This document shows, in pieces, positions 1-6,351 of a stretch of DNA of 6,622 nt (its first letter is position 1; every line of letters begins with the position of its first letter). The notes under the pieces were generated by a model, which was not told the origin of the DNA, did not search any database, and saw only the letters and a program-made list of their open reading frames with translations. A program made the translations under genes and the position numbers. The DNA is from Bacteroidales bacterium (GTDB lineage: Bacteria > Bacteroidota > Bacteroidia > Bacteroidales > UBA3824), in the NCBI GenBank assembly GCA_017530465.1, contig JAFXMJ010000272.1, positions 1 through 6,622 of the forward strand. Direction: 5' to 3'.

Positions 1-15
1 CTCCAAAAAAAGTTT

Positions 16-24
16 TACATTTGC
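16..24 (+). promoter_or_regulatory. Bacteroidota -7 promoter element (TACATTTGC)
   Basis: The sequence TACATTTGC matches the Bacteroidota primary sigma factor -7 consensus TAnnTTTGY at every defined position. It lies 31 bases before the ATG at 56, which would give a leader of roughly 25 bases. The partner -33 TTTG is expected about 19-20 bases upstream and would fall outside the window, so only half of the promoter can be judged. It probably drives the nuclease-like gene at 56 and, since no other promoter is visible, perhaps the two genes after it. Confidence 0.6.
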
Positions 25-55
25 ACCAATCAATCAACTAATACGTTATACGGCT

Positions 56-1183
56 ATGATAACAATCGGCAACCCAATATTTGACTCGGTTTTCAAGTTT
101 TTCTTGGCTGACGACACCGCAGCGAGGATACTTCTGTCGGCACTGATAAAGAAAAAGGTCACCAAACTCGAAACGCGCAAAAACGAGTTTATGCAGAAAG
201 GCGACAACGGCGAGATTTCTGTGATGCGCATCGACTTTGGTGCACACATTCTCGTTCAGGATGCCAATGGCAATGACGTTGACCAGTTGATAATCATTGA
301 GTTGCAAAAGGCTTGGGTCAACTATGAAGTTCCACGTTTCCGCCGTTACTTGGGTCAAAACTACATTGCCTCCGAAAACATCTTCCACGATGCCAAAGAC
401 GACCGTGATTACGGTCTGCCAATTATAGCCGTGTATATACTAAACCACCGCGTTGGCAATCTTACCGAGCCTGTCACATACCTCAACCGCAAATATTTAG
501 ATTACGATGGCAACGAACTTACCACGGGTGTCCCCGACAAGTTTGGTGAAAGTCTGTCGCACGATTGTATAATTGTGCAAGTGCCACTACTATCCGACAA
601 AATCCGCAACCGCGCCGAAAAAATCCTCCAAGTGTTCAACCAAAAATTTTCGGTGGCGAAAAAAGGGTTTAAAATGCAGTTTGACGACGCATTGACCGAA
701 GGCGACAGCGATATGCAGAAGATAGTCAACCGACTTTCAATGGTATTCACCGATGACTACACCACCGAACTGATGATAGTGGAAAACGAGGAGTACCAAT
801 TGCACGCCGAGCACCTCGCCGCCAAAGAACAACTCGCTGAACAGAAGGAGCAAATTGCTGAACAGAAGGAGCAAATTGCTGCGCAAAACGCAATCCTTAC
901 GGCTAAGGAACAAGAGCTGGCGCAGAAAGACAAACAATTGGATGAAAAGGGCAAACAGTTGGATGAAAAAGACAAACAGTTGGATGAAAAAGACAAGCAA
1001 TTGGATGAAAAAGACAAGCAATTGGATGAAAAAGACAAACAATTGGATGAAAAAGACAAACAATTTGACGCGCTGTTGTCCGCTTCTATCAAGATGCTCG
1101 CCTCTGCCGGCATCTCCAACGAACAGATTGCTCAACAACTGAATATCTCTGTGGAGAAGGTCGAGGCATTGATGGCAAGCTGA
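56..1183 (+). CDS. PD-(D/E)XK nuclease family transposase-like protein (Rpn/PDDEXK_2 type) with coiled-coil tail
   Basis: 375 residues. The N-terminus (about 5-30, with DSVFKFFLAD) is typical of PDDEXK_2/Rpn proteins, annotated as recombination-promoting nucleases or putative transposases. The likely nuclease core is Asp60 (in RIDFGA) followed by Glu82-x-Gln84 (in IIIELQK), with Gln where the generic motif has Lys; E-x-Q is common in this group. The pattern RFRRYLGQNYIA (about 94-105) fits the conserved helix after the core. Residues ~255-320 form a charged coiled coil of heptads: two AEQKEQI units, then six DEK(D/G)KQL/F units. The tail (~340-375, AGISNEQIAQQLNISVEKVEAL) resembles the small helix-turn-helix-like end often seen in the family. 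Known relatives are RecA-independent DNA endonucleases; activity here is inferred. The ATG at 56 gives the full conserved N-terminus and sits just after a promoter element. No Shine-Dalgarno is visible. The next gene follows after 33 bases. Family assignment is strong; the biological role is uncertain. Confidence 0.88.
   Translation: MITIGNPIFDSVFKFFLADDTAARILLSALIKKKVTKLETRKNEFMQKGDNGEISVMRIDFGAHILVQDANGNDVDQLIIIELQKAWVNYEVPRFRRYLGQNYIASENIFHDAKDDRDYGLPIIAVYILNHRVGNLTEPVTYLNRKYLDYDGNELTTGVPDKFGESLSHDCIIVQVPLLSDKIRNRAEKILQVFNQKFSVAKKGFKMQFDDALTEGDSDMQKIVNRLSMVFTDDYTTELMIVENEEYQLHAEHLAAKEQLAEQKEQIAEQKEQIAAQNAILTAKEQELAQKDKQLDEKGKQLDEKDKQLDEKDKQLDEKDKQLDEKDKQLDEKDKQFDALLSASIKMLASAGISNEQIAQQLNISVEKVEALMAS
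836..877 (+). repeat. Two exact 21-bp tandem repeats (AEQKEQI heptads)
   Basis: The 21-mer beginning GCTGAACAGAAGGAGCAAAT occurs twice in direct succession at 836-856 and 857-877, identical at every base. Each copy encodes the heptad AEQKEQI of the coiled coil. A degenerate relative precedes it (AKEQL) and another follows it (AAQNAIL). The identity at silent positions points to recent duplication by slippage or unequal exchange. Confidence 0.9.
941..1066 (+). repeat. Six near-identical 21-bp tandem repeats (DEKDKQL heptads)
   Basis: Six in-frame 21-base units start at 941, 962, 983, 1004, 1025 and 1046, each encoding DEKDKQL with minor variants (DEKGKQL in the first, DEKDKQF in the last). 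An incomplete unit (QKDKQL) lies directly before them. The units differ only at a few silent sites (AAA/AAG, CAA/CAG) and one Gly/Asp change. Copy number changes would lengthen or shorten the coiled coil by whole heptads without breaking the frame. The motif is highly charged and Lys-rich. Confidence 0.93.
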
Positions 1184-1216
1184 TTCGCAAATATAACAAC
1201 AAAAACAAAAAACACT

Positions 1217-2245
1217 ATGAAAAAAATTCAACAAATCATCATCTTGCTTGCCGTACTGACATTCGCAGCAGCGAGCAACAGCGCGAAGGCGCAGGAGTTA
1301 ATCAACTCTAACATCGCTTTGGGCATATATAATAACCACGATTACATCCCTCAGAGCGCAATAGACACGGTATGGGGATTGACAAATATCCCCAAAGGAT
1401 ACGAAGTGAAAAGTTTCACGGTTTCGGTTATGATCAAAGGCTTTTGCCAGGACTCGAAATCGAATAGTGCGAAACTCACCGACCATCAACGATCTATTAT
1501 GTCCCAAGTGGTTACAGGTGGTAAGATTTATATTGAAGATATAAAGCTTGTTAAAATCTCCACCGACGAAATCGTAAGCACCCAAATATTATCGTTCTTT
1601 AAGGATGGTGTGTATGCCAAGGGCAATTATTCGCCACATTTCTGGGACGACTATAACAGCATAGACTATTTTCATCCCACAATCTATGCATACCCGTCTC
1701 TAAAGTCACCAGAAGACGACACTACGAAATACATTGTGCGGTCGTTCAGGATTGAAGCCGTCAATCCAAACTATGTTTTCAACATTGAAATTCAAGGCAA
1801 CCAAATAGATTCGGCAACGTACTCACAACTTACAAAAACATATAGATACTTCTATGTAGAAGATATTATGTGTAAGGAAGTCGCCACGGGTAAAGACATT
1901 TACGCACCAAGAATAAAGCCGGAAAACGAAGCATATTTCGGGAGTGTCTGTAGGTCTAAGGAATATTTTCTCAAACCTAATTCAAAAATAGATTTCTTCT
2001 ACCAGCCCAATTTCAAGATAGATTCGGTTACCGTAGAATATTTCGGAGAACAATGTCGCACGTATGCCTATCTAAAAGATTGGGAATCTTACGAAAACTG
2101 CCAGCAAGTCATCAGGTTTAATGGCGATGTTTTCCCGAAAGATTTCAAGGCATTTGTCAAAAAACTGGACTCGTTTGAATGTCTGCTATTTCATATTTAT
2201 CACGATGGCAAGGAAGAGGAAGTCAATGTGATGATTGTAGAATAG
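1217..2245 (+). CDS. Exported protein with two tandem GldM C-terminal-like domains, function unknown
   Basis: 342 residues. It begins with a signal peptide: MKK, a hydrophobic core at 7-19, and a plausible signal peptidase I site after Ala-Lys-Ala25, with no lipobox. Two segments share one pattern: V-x-SF-x-(V/I), a loop, a short helix, then (Y/F)-(I/V)-E-D-I and a final strand. The first is residues ~62-129 (YEVKSFTVSV ... KIYIEDIKLVK), the second ~172-234 (YIVRSFRIEA ... YFYVEDIMCKE). This matches my recollection of the C-terminal domain of GldM/PorM, the periplasmic type IX secretion/gliding subunit. The protein lacks the GldM transmembrane helix and the other GldM domains, so it is not GldM itself. 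Residues ~260-342 are beta-rich and may hold a diverged third copy. It ends with three in-frame stops (TAG TAA TAA, 2243-2251). The CHAT protein gene starts 16 bases after the first stop, which suggests cotranscription and a shared periplasmic job. The gene is certain; the domain call is moderately sure; no function can be named. Confidence 0.85.
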   Translation: MKKIQQIIILLAVLTFAAASNSAKAQELINSNIALGIYNNHDYIPQSAIDTVWGLTNIPKGYEVKSFTVSVMIKGFCQDSKSNSAKLTDHQRSIMSQVVTGGKIYIEDIKLVKISTDEIVSTQILSFFKDGVYAKGNYSPHFWDDYNSIDYFHPTIYAYPSLKSPEDDTTKYIVRSFRIEAVNPNYVFNIEIQGNQIDSATYSQLTKTYRYFYVEDIMCKEVATGKDIYAPRIKPENEAYFGSVCRSKEYFLKPNSKIDFFYQPNFKIDSVTVEYFGEQCRTYAYLKDWESYENCQQVIRFNGDVFPKDFKAFVKKLDSFECLLFHIYHDGKEEEVNVMIVE

Positions 2246-2261
2246 TAATAATCACAATTCT

Positions 2262-5200
2262 ATGAAATATTTGCTGATAATATGGGCAATCTTCTTTCCC
2301 CTGCAAGTTTTCTCGCAGGGAAAGGAGGATGTCAACAATTGGAAATACACTGGCGATAAGAATATAGTAGATTATTCAATCCGCTACGGTGTTATGAAAA
2401 TTGGCAATTACGCCTTCGATAGTTGCGTTAACCTACAAACATTGAGGATTCCAGCAAGCGTAAAAATAATAGGTGATTACGTTTTCCACAACTGCCCGTC
2501 GCTCAAAACAATCATTGTAGATAACAACAACAAACATTTCTGCACAATGGACGGCGTATTGTTTACAAACGACCAAAAGACGCTCGTCTATTGTCCAAAT
2601 ATGAGGGCTACCGACGATTACAAAATCCCGCAATGCGTTACAACAATCGGAGAAAGTGCATTTTTAAGTTGTAAGAATCTTACCAAGGTCATCATTCCAC
2701 CAAATGTTGAAGTAATTGGCAGTTCAGCATTTGAAGAATGTTACAATATTGAGACAGTATTTATATCAAAAAATGTCAAGGAAATCAATGGCTGTGCATT
2801 TAGTACTTGTTACAAGCTTAAAAACTTTGAAGTTGACCACGAAAACAAATATTTTTCCACGATTGATGGCGTTCTGTTCAATTACGACAAGACAAAATTA
2901 GTAAGTTGCCCTCAAAGAACTACTTATACAATACCTTCAAGCACCAAGGCAATAGGATATTTTTCATTTCAAGGGTGCCAAGACCTTGTTTCTGTCACAA
3001 TACCCAACTGCGTTGAAAAAATTGAAAGTGGAGCGTTTTCTATTTGCAACGGACTCACCGAAATAACAATTCCCGAAAGTGTAACAGAAATAGGTCACTC
3101 GACATTTTGGATGTCAAAAAATTTGAAAACTGTCAAACTTCCTAACGGAATAAAAATAATAAGAGAAGGTACATTTAAACAATGTGAAAGTCTTGAAAAA
3201 ATAAACATTCCCGATAGTGTAGAAGAAATCGAAAAATATGCTTTCCAAGAATGTTATAGACTTAAAACAATTACTATTCCTCATAATGTTCGCGAAATAG
3301 GGAAATACGCTTTTTATAAATGCAATAGCATTGAAACGTTAACAATTCCAGGAAATGTCAAAGGAATAGGGGTTGGTGTTTTTCAAGAATGTGAAAGGCT
3401 TGCAACAGTCAAATTAGAAAATGGCATTGAACAAATTGGGGAAGCAGCGTTCTTATTGTGCACCAACCTTCATACAATCAATTTTCCCAAAAGTATTAAG
3501 AATACCGGAGGCTATGTTTGCCAAAAATGTTACAGCCTTGAAAACATAACCATCGAAAATGATTTTATCGAAGAATATGTTTTTTCAAAATGCAACAATC
3601 TTAAATCCATTACAATACCAGAGAATGTAAAAACAATAAAACAAAATGCATTTTGGGATTGCGAAAAACTTCAATCCGTAAAAATGGACAATGGAATTGA
3701 GCGAATATGCAAACACGCATTTCAAAAATGCAACAGTCTAACATCAATCACCATCCCCAGCAGCGTCAAGGAAATAGGCGAAGACGTATTCCCAAACCTT
3801 ACATCAATTAATACCGACGGCGCTTCCGCTCTATCAAAACTAATAATATACAAATGTATGTCGGATGTTTACAAGCAGAAAGAGCAATACGATTCTATGC
3901 AGAATTACATCATCAAAATGATTGATATATTACATAATGACGAGTCAAAAGATGTATATTGTATGCCATTTTATATGGACATTACAAATTATTACAACCT
4001 AATTGGCGATTATGAGAAAGTACTGAACTACAGCAAAGAATGTGCTTTTTCGGAATTTTGGTATTCAACTCTTGATGAAGAGCATAGATATACTACAGCC
4101 CCCAATGGGACGCTACTTTATACTATTCTCTCTGATGCGGCGGTAAAATATACTAATCTTAGATTTTACTGTTTGCTTCAAATGGCTGACACATATCTAT
4201 CACTCAAAAATTACGAAGAAACAGAATTAATCTTTGATTTGTTCAGAATGAATTATCCAGACTGTAAAGGTGGACAAACTGATGGTGTATTGTCTTCCAT
4301 AGATGGTAATGCTGACATAGGGACTCTTTTCTACTTTTTACTGTTGAAAATGTATTATGAACTCAATGATATTGATAATATGATTAAATATACGGACAAA
4401 TCATTTTTTGCACAGGTGTTAAAAAAAACAAAATCATTATATCTAATAAAAGTAATCGTTTACGATCTGAAAATAAGAGAATTTATACTTGGTAATTTAA
4501 CAGAGAGTATGTTGGAAGCCTTCAAACACGATTTACAAAGAGTCATACAAAAAACAGGTGTGCAGTATAACAGATGTTATGAATTGTATCCTACCTTCGG
4601 CGATTGTCATTATCACCGGAACAAATTTGACTCCGCCTTCGCATATTATTCAAAATCCTTCGACTATGAACTTGCCAAATTGAAGGACAATTTTTCTTTT
4701 ATGAACACCTACCAACGCCAAAATTATTGGGATGAACACCGAAACTCGTTTGAAAACATTGTGAAAATATCCACTCAATTGCCCAACAACGACACTGCGA
4801 TAGGAATGGCGTACAATTCGCTTTTGGTGTCAAAGGGTCTTATCCTTGCCTCGGAGCAAAATTTGACTTCCATTATTCTTGATTCCAAGGACGACAGCCT
4901 CAAAAACAATTTCTTCGCCCTGAAAACTTACCGCACACAATTGGACACCATAAAAAATGAAAAGTCACGCGACTCCATCCGCGCCCTCGCCGAACATCTT
5001 GAAACCGACCTTATGCAACGCTCATCGCAGTTTGCGGATATTGTTGGCTATATGAATGTCGATTGGCAGATGGTGAAAAAAAATCTGGGCAAAAAAGATG
5101 TCGCCATCGAATTTTTCTACGACCGTGACAGTCTCTACGCCTTGGTGTTGAAAAAAGACTTCAACGCACCACGACTCGTCGCCCTGAAAAAATTTCGTTA

Positions 5201-6248
5201 CAAATCACCATTCAACGAGCGCGGCAAAATGATTGACGGCAATTCATATTCCACGACAGATATTTATGAAGCCGTTTGGAAACCATTGGAGCAATATCTC
5301 TCGCCAAAAGGCAATGTGTATTTTTCGCCATCAGGCGCACTCTACAACATCGCCATCGAATACGCACCTATAGATGCAACGCATTTAATATCAGAAAAAT
5401 ACAAAATCTACCGCATATCATCCACGCGACTTTTGGCGTTGAACAAAGGCAAATCAAAACTCTCAAAAACCGCCGCAGTATTTGGCGGTATTGAATACAA
5501 TTTTGGCAAAGGCGATTGGCTTGATTTGAAGGACAATTCGGACAGCATCCAAGTTGCATTCCGCGACGTGCCGATTATCGAGGAAGGCACGCTACGCAGC
5601 GGAGTCACATATTTGTCCGGCAGCAAGTTGGAATACGAAGCCGTCAGCCAAATCATCAAAGATGCCCACTATCAGTTAGTGGACAATACAACTGGTATTA
5701 CAGCCACGGAAGAATTGTTTAAGAAACTTTCGGGACAAGGCATCAGCAATATGCTGATTTCCACACACGGATTTTATCAGCCGATGGACACTGTTGTCAG
5801 CAACAATTACGAAAAAGAGGACATCTCGCTAAGCCAGAGCGGGCTTCTCCTCGCTGGTGCAAATTCCGCCCTCGACCCCAAAAAGCGCAAGGACATCCCC
5901 GAAGGAGTTGACGATGGTATCCTCACCGCTAAGGAAATCTCGCGTCTTGATTTCAAAGGGCTTGACCTCGTGGTACTCTCCGCGTGTCAGACTGGCTTGG
6001 GCGAAGTGACGAGCGAAGGCGTATTTGGTTTGCAGCGCGGATTCAAAAAAGCTGGCGCGCAGACCATTGTAATGAGCCTTTGGAAAGTGGACGACAACGC
6101 CACAAAGGATTTGATGACAGAGTTTTACAAAAATCTTGTCAACGGCAAGAGCAAGCGCGAAGCTTTTTTAAAGGCGCAAGACAATCTACGCACCAAATAC
6201 CCTGACCCGCAGAAGTGGGCGGCATTTGTAATGGTGGACGGCATATAA
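2262..6248 (+). CDS. Exported BspA-type LRR - TPR-like - CHAT domain protein (putative caspase-like protease)
   Basis: 1328 residues. The N-terminus is a signal peptide (hydrophobic 3-17, likely cleavage near FSQ19) with no lipobox. Residues 47-518 hold about 17 BspA/LRR_5 repeats of mostly 23 residues, pattern IGxxAFxxCxxLxxIxIPxxVxx, plus a degenerate final one. Residues ~520-810 are helical with TPR-like helices (for example FDSAFAYYSKSF near 789-800). A linker helix with YQRQNYW at ~817 is typical before CHAT domains. The CHAT domain covers ~935-1328: DVAIEFFYD, FSPSG at 1021-1025, SGSKLEYEAV near 1119, the catalytic His1169 in LISTHGF, Cys1242 in LSACQTGLG, then GLQRGF, MSLWKVDD and a terminal WAAFVMVDG. 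Known CHAT domains are caspase/separase-like cysteine proteases, often activated through attached repeats. Both catalytic residues are present, so activity is plausible. An exported location is notable because the best studied CHAT proteases are cytoplasmic. There is no type IX C-terminal sorting domain. The LRR/TPR half is much more AT-rich than the CHAT half. Ligand and target are unknown. Confidence 0.93.
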   Translation: MKYLLIIWAIFFPLQVFSQGKEDVNNWKYTGDKNIVDYSIRYGVMKIGNYAFDSCVNLQTLRIPASVKIIGDYVFHNCPSLKTIIVDNNNKHFCTMDGVLFTNDQKTLVYCPNMRATDDYKIPQCVTTIGESAFLSCKNLTKVIIPPNVEVIGSSAFEECYNIETVFISKNVKEINGCAFSTCYKLKNFEVDHENKYFSTIDGVLFNYDKTKLVSCPQRTTYTIPSSTKAIGYFSFQGCQDLVSVTIPNCVEKIESGAFSICNGLTEITIPESVTEIGHSTFWMSKNLKTVKLPNGIKIIREGTFKQCESLEKINIPDSVEEIEKYAFQECYRLKTITIPHNVREIGKYAFYKCNSIETLTIPGNVKGIGVGVFQECERLATVKLENGIEQIGEAAFLLCTNLHTINFPKSIKNTGGYVCQKCYSLENITIENDFIEEYVFSKCNNLKSITIPENVKTIKQNAFWDCEKLQSVKMDNGIERICKHAFQKCNSLTSITIPSSVKEIGEDVFPNLTSINTDGASALSKLIIYKCMSDVYKQKEQYDSMQNYIIKMIDILHNDESKDVYCMPFYMDITNYYNLIGDYEKVLNYSKECAFSEFWYSTLDEEHRYTTAPNGTLLYTILSDAAVKYTNLRFYCLLQMADTYLSLKNYEETELIFDLFRMNYPDCKGGQTDGVLSSIDGNADIGTLFYFLLLKMYYELNDIDNMIKYTDKSFFAQVLKKTKSLYLIKVIVYDLKIREFILGNLTESMLEAFKHDLQRVIQKTGVQYNRCYELYPTFGDCHYHRNKFDSAFAYYSKSFDYELAKLKDNFSFMNTYQRQNYWDEHRNSFENIVKISTQLPNNDTAIGMAYNSLLVSKGLILASEQNLTSIILDSKDDSLKNNFFALKTYRTQLDTIKNEKSRDSIRALAEHLETDLMQRSSQFADIVGYMNVDWQMVKKNLGKKDVAIEFFYDRDSLYALVLKKDFNAPRLVALKKFRYKSPFNERGKMIDGNSYSTTDIYEAVWKPLEQYLSPKGNVYFSPSGALYNIAIEYAPIDATHLISEKYKIYRISSTRLLALNKGKSKLSKTAAVFGGIEYNFGKGDWLDLKDNSDSIQVAFRDVPIIEEGTLRSGVTYLSGSKLEYEAVSQIIKDAHYQLVDNTTGITATEELFKKLSGQGISNMLISTHGFYQPMDTVVSNNYEKEDISLSQSGLLLAGANSALDPKKRKDIPEGVDDGILTAKEISRLDFKGLDLVVLSACQTGLGEVTSEGVFGLQRGFKKAGAQTIVMSLWKVDDNATKDLMTEFYKNLVNGKSKREAFLKAQDNLRTKYPDPQKWAAFVMVDGI
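2400..3815 (+). repeat. BspA-type leucine-rich repeat array within the CHAT protein
   Basis: Repeats start at residues 47, 70, 129, 152, 175, 231, 254, 277, 300, 323, 346, 369, 392, 415, 436, 459 and 482, with a broken one at 505. Most are exactly 23 residues. Repeats 2 and 5 carry extra segments of about 36 and 33 residues of the form NKxF-x-T-x-DGVLF, an insertion typical of BspA-like proteins. Repeat 14 is 21 residues. Cysteine holds the conserved inward position (AFxxC) in 16 of the 17 repeats; only repeat 8 (residues 277-299) lacks it. The repeats have diverged at the DNA level, so the array is old rather than recently expanded. Related LRRs bind host or microbial surface ligands. Confidence 0.92.
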
Positions 6249-6281
6249 CAAAAAAACATTACCAACAACGTCAAAAAAAAA

Positions 6282-6313
6282 TTTGCCACTCACAAAAATT
6301 GCATTATATTTGC
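6282..6313 (+). promoter_or_regulatory. Bacteroidota promoter: TTTG (-33) / TATATTTGC (-7)
   Basis: TTTG at 6282-6285 and TATATTTGC at 6305-6313 are separated by 19 bases. This matches the Bacteroidota promoter consensus TTTG-N19/20-TAnnTTTGY completely. Transcription would start near 6320, about 30 bases before the ATG at 6352. The zinc-ribbon gene is therefore likely expressed separately from the CHAT gene. No convincing hairpin terminator is seen in 6249-6281, which is A-rich and unstructured. Confidence 0.75.
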
Positions 6314-6351
6314 TGTCGGAAAAGACAAAAAACTACAAAACAACAATAGAA

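Noticed and set aside
836..1066. Regularly spaced short repeats resembling a CRISPR array.
   Set aside because: The 21-base units are directly adjacent with no unique spacers, stay in frame and encode coiled-coil heptads.
1184..1216. A separate promoter for the GldM-C-like gene in the 33-base gap.
   Set aside because: No TAnnTTTG or TTTG pair is present in the gap; it is simply A-rich leader sequence.
737..1234. Long minus-strand reading frame rich in Phe-Ile-Gln-Leu repeats that looks like a membrane protein.
   Set aside because: It is the antisense shadow of the Lys-rich coiled-coil repeats of the nuclease-like gene; hydrophobicity arises from the complement of AAA/GAA codons, and it has no start context or domain.
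4421..5083. Runs of eight A at 4421-4428 and 5076-5083 as possible slippage or phase-variation sites.
   Set aside because: Such runs are common in an AT-rich gene with many Lys codons, and the frame is intact through both with no alternative frame that makes sense.
6249..6281. Possible terminator between the CHAT gene and the zinc-ribbon gene.
   Set aside because: The stretch is A-rich but has no GC-rich inverted repeat followed by a T tract on the plus strand.
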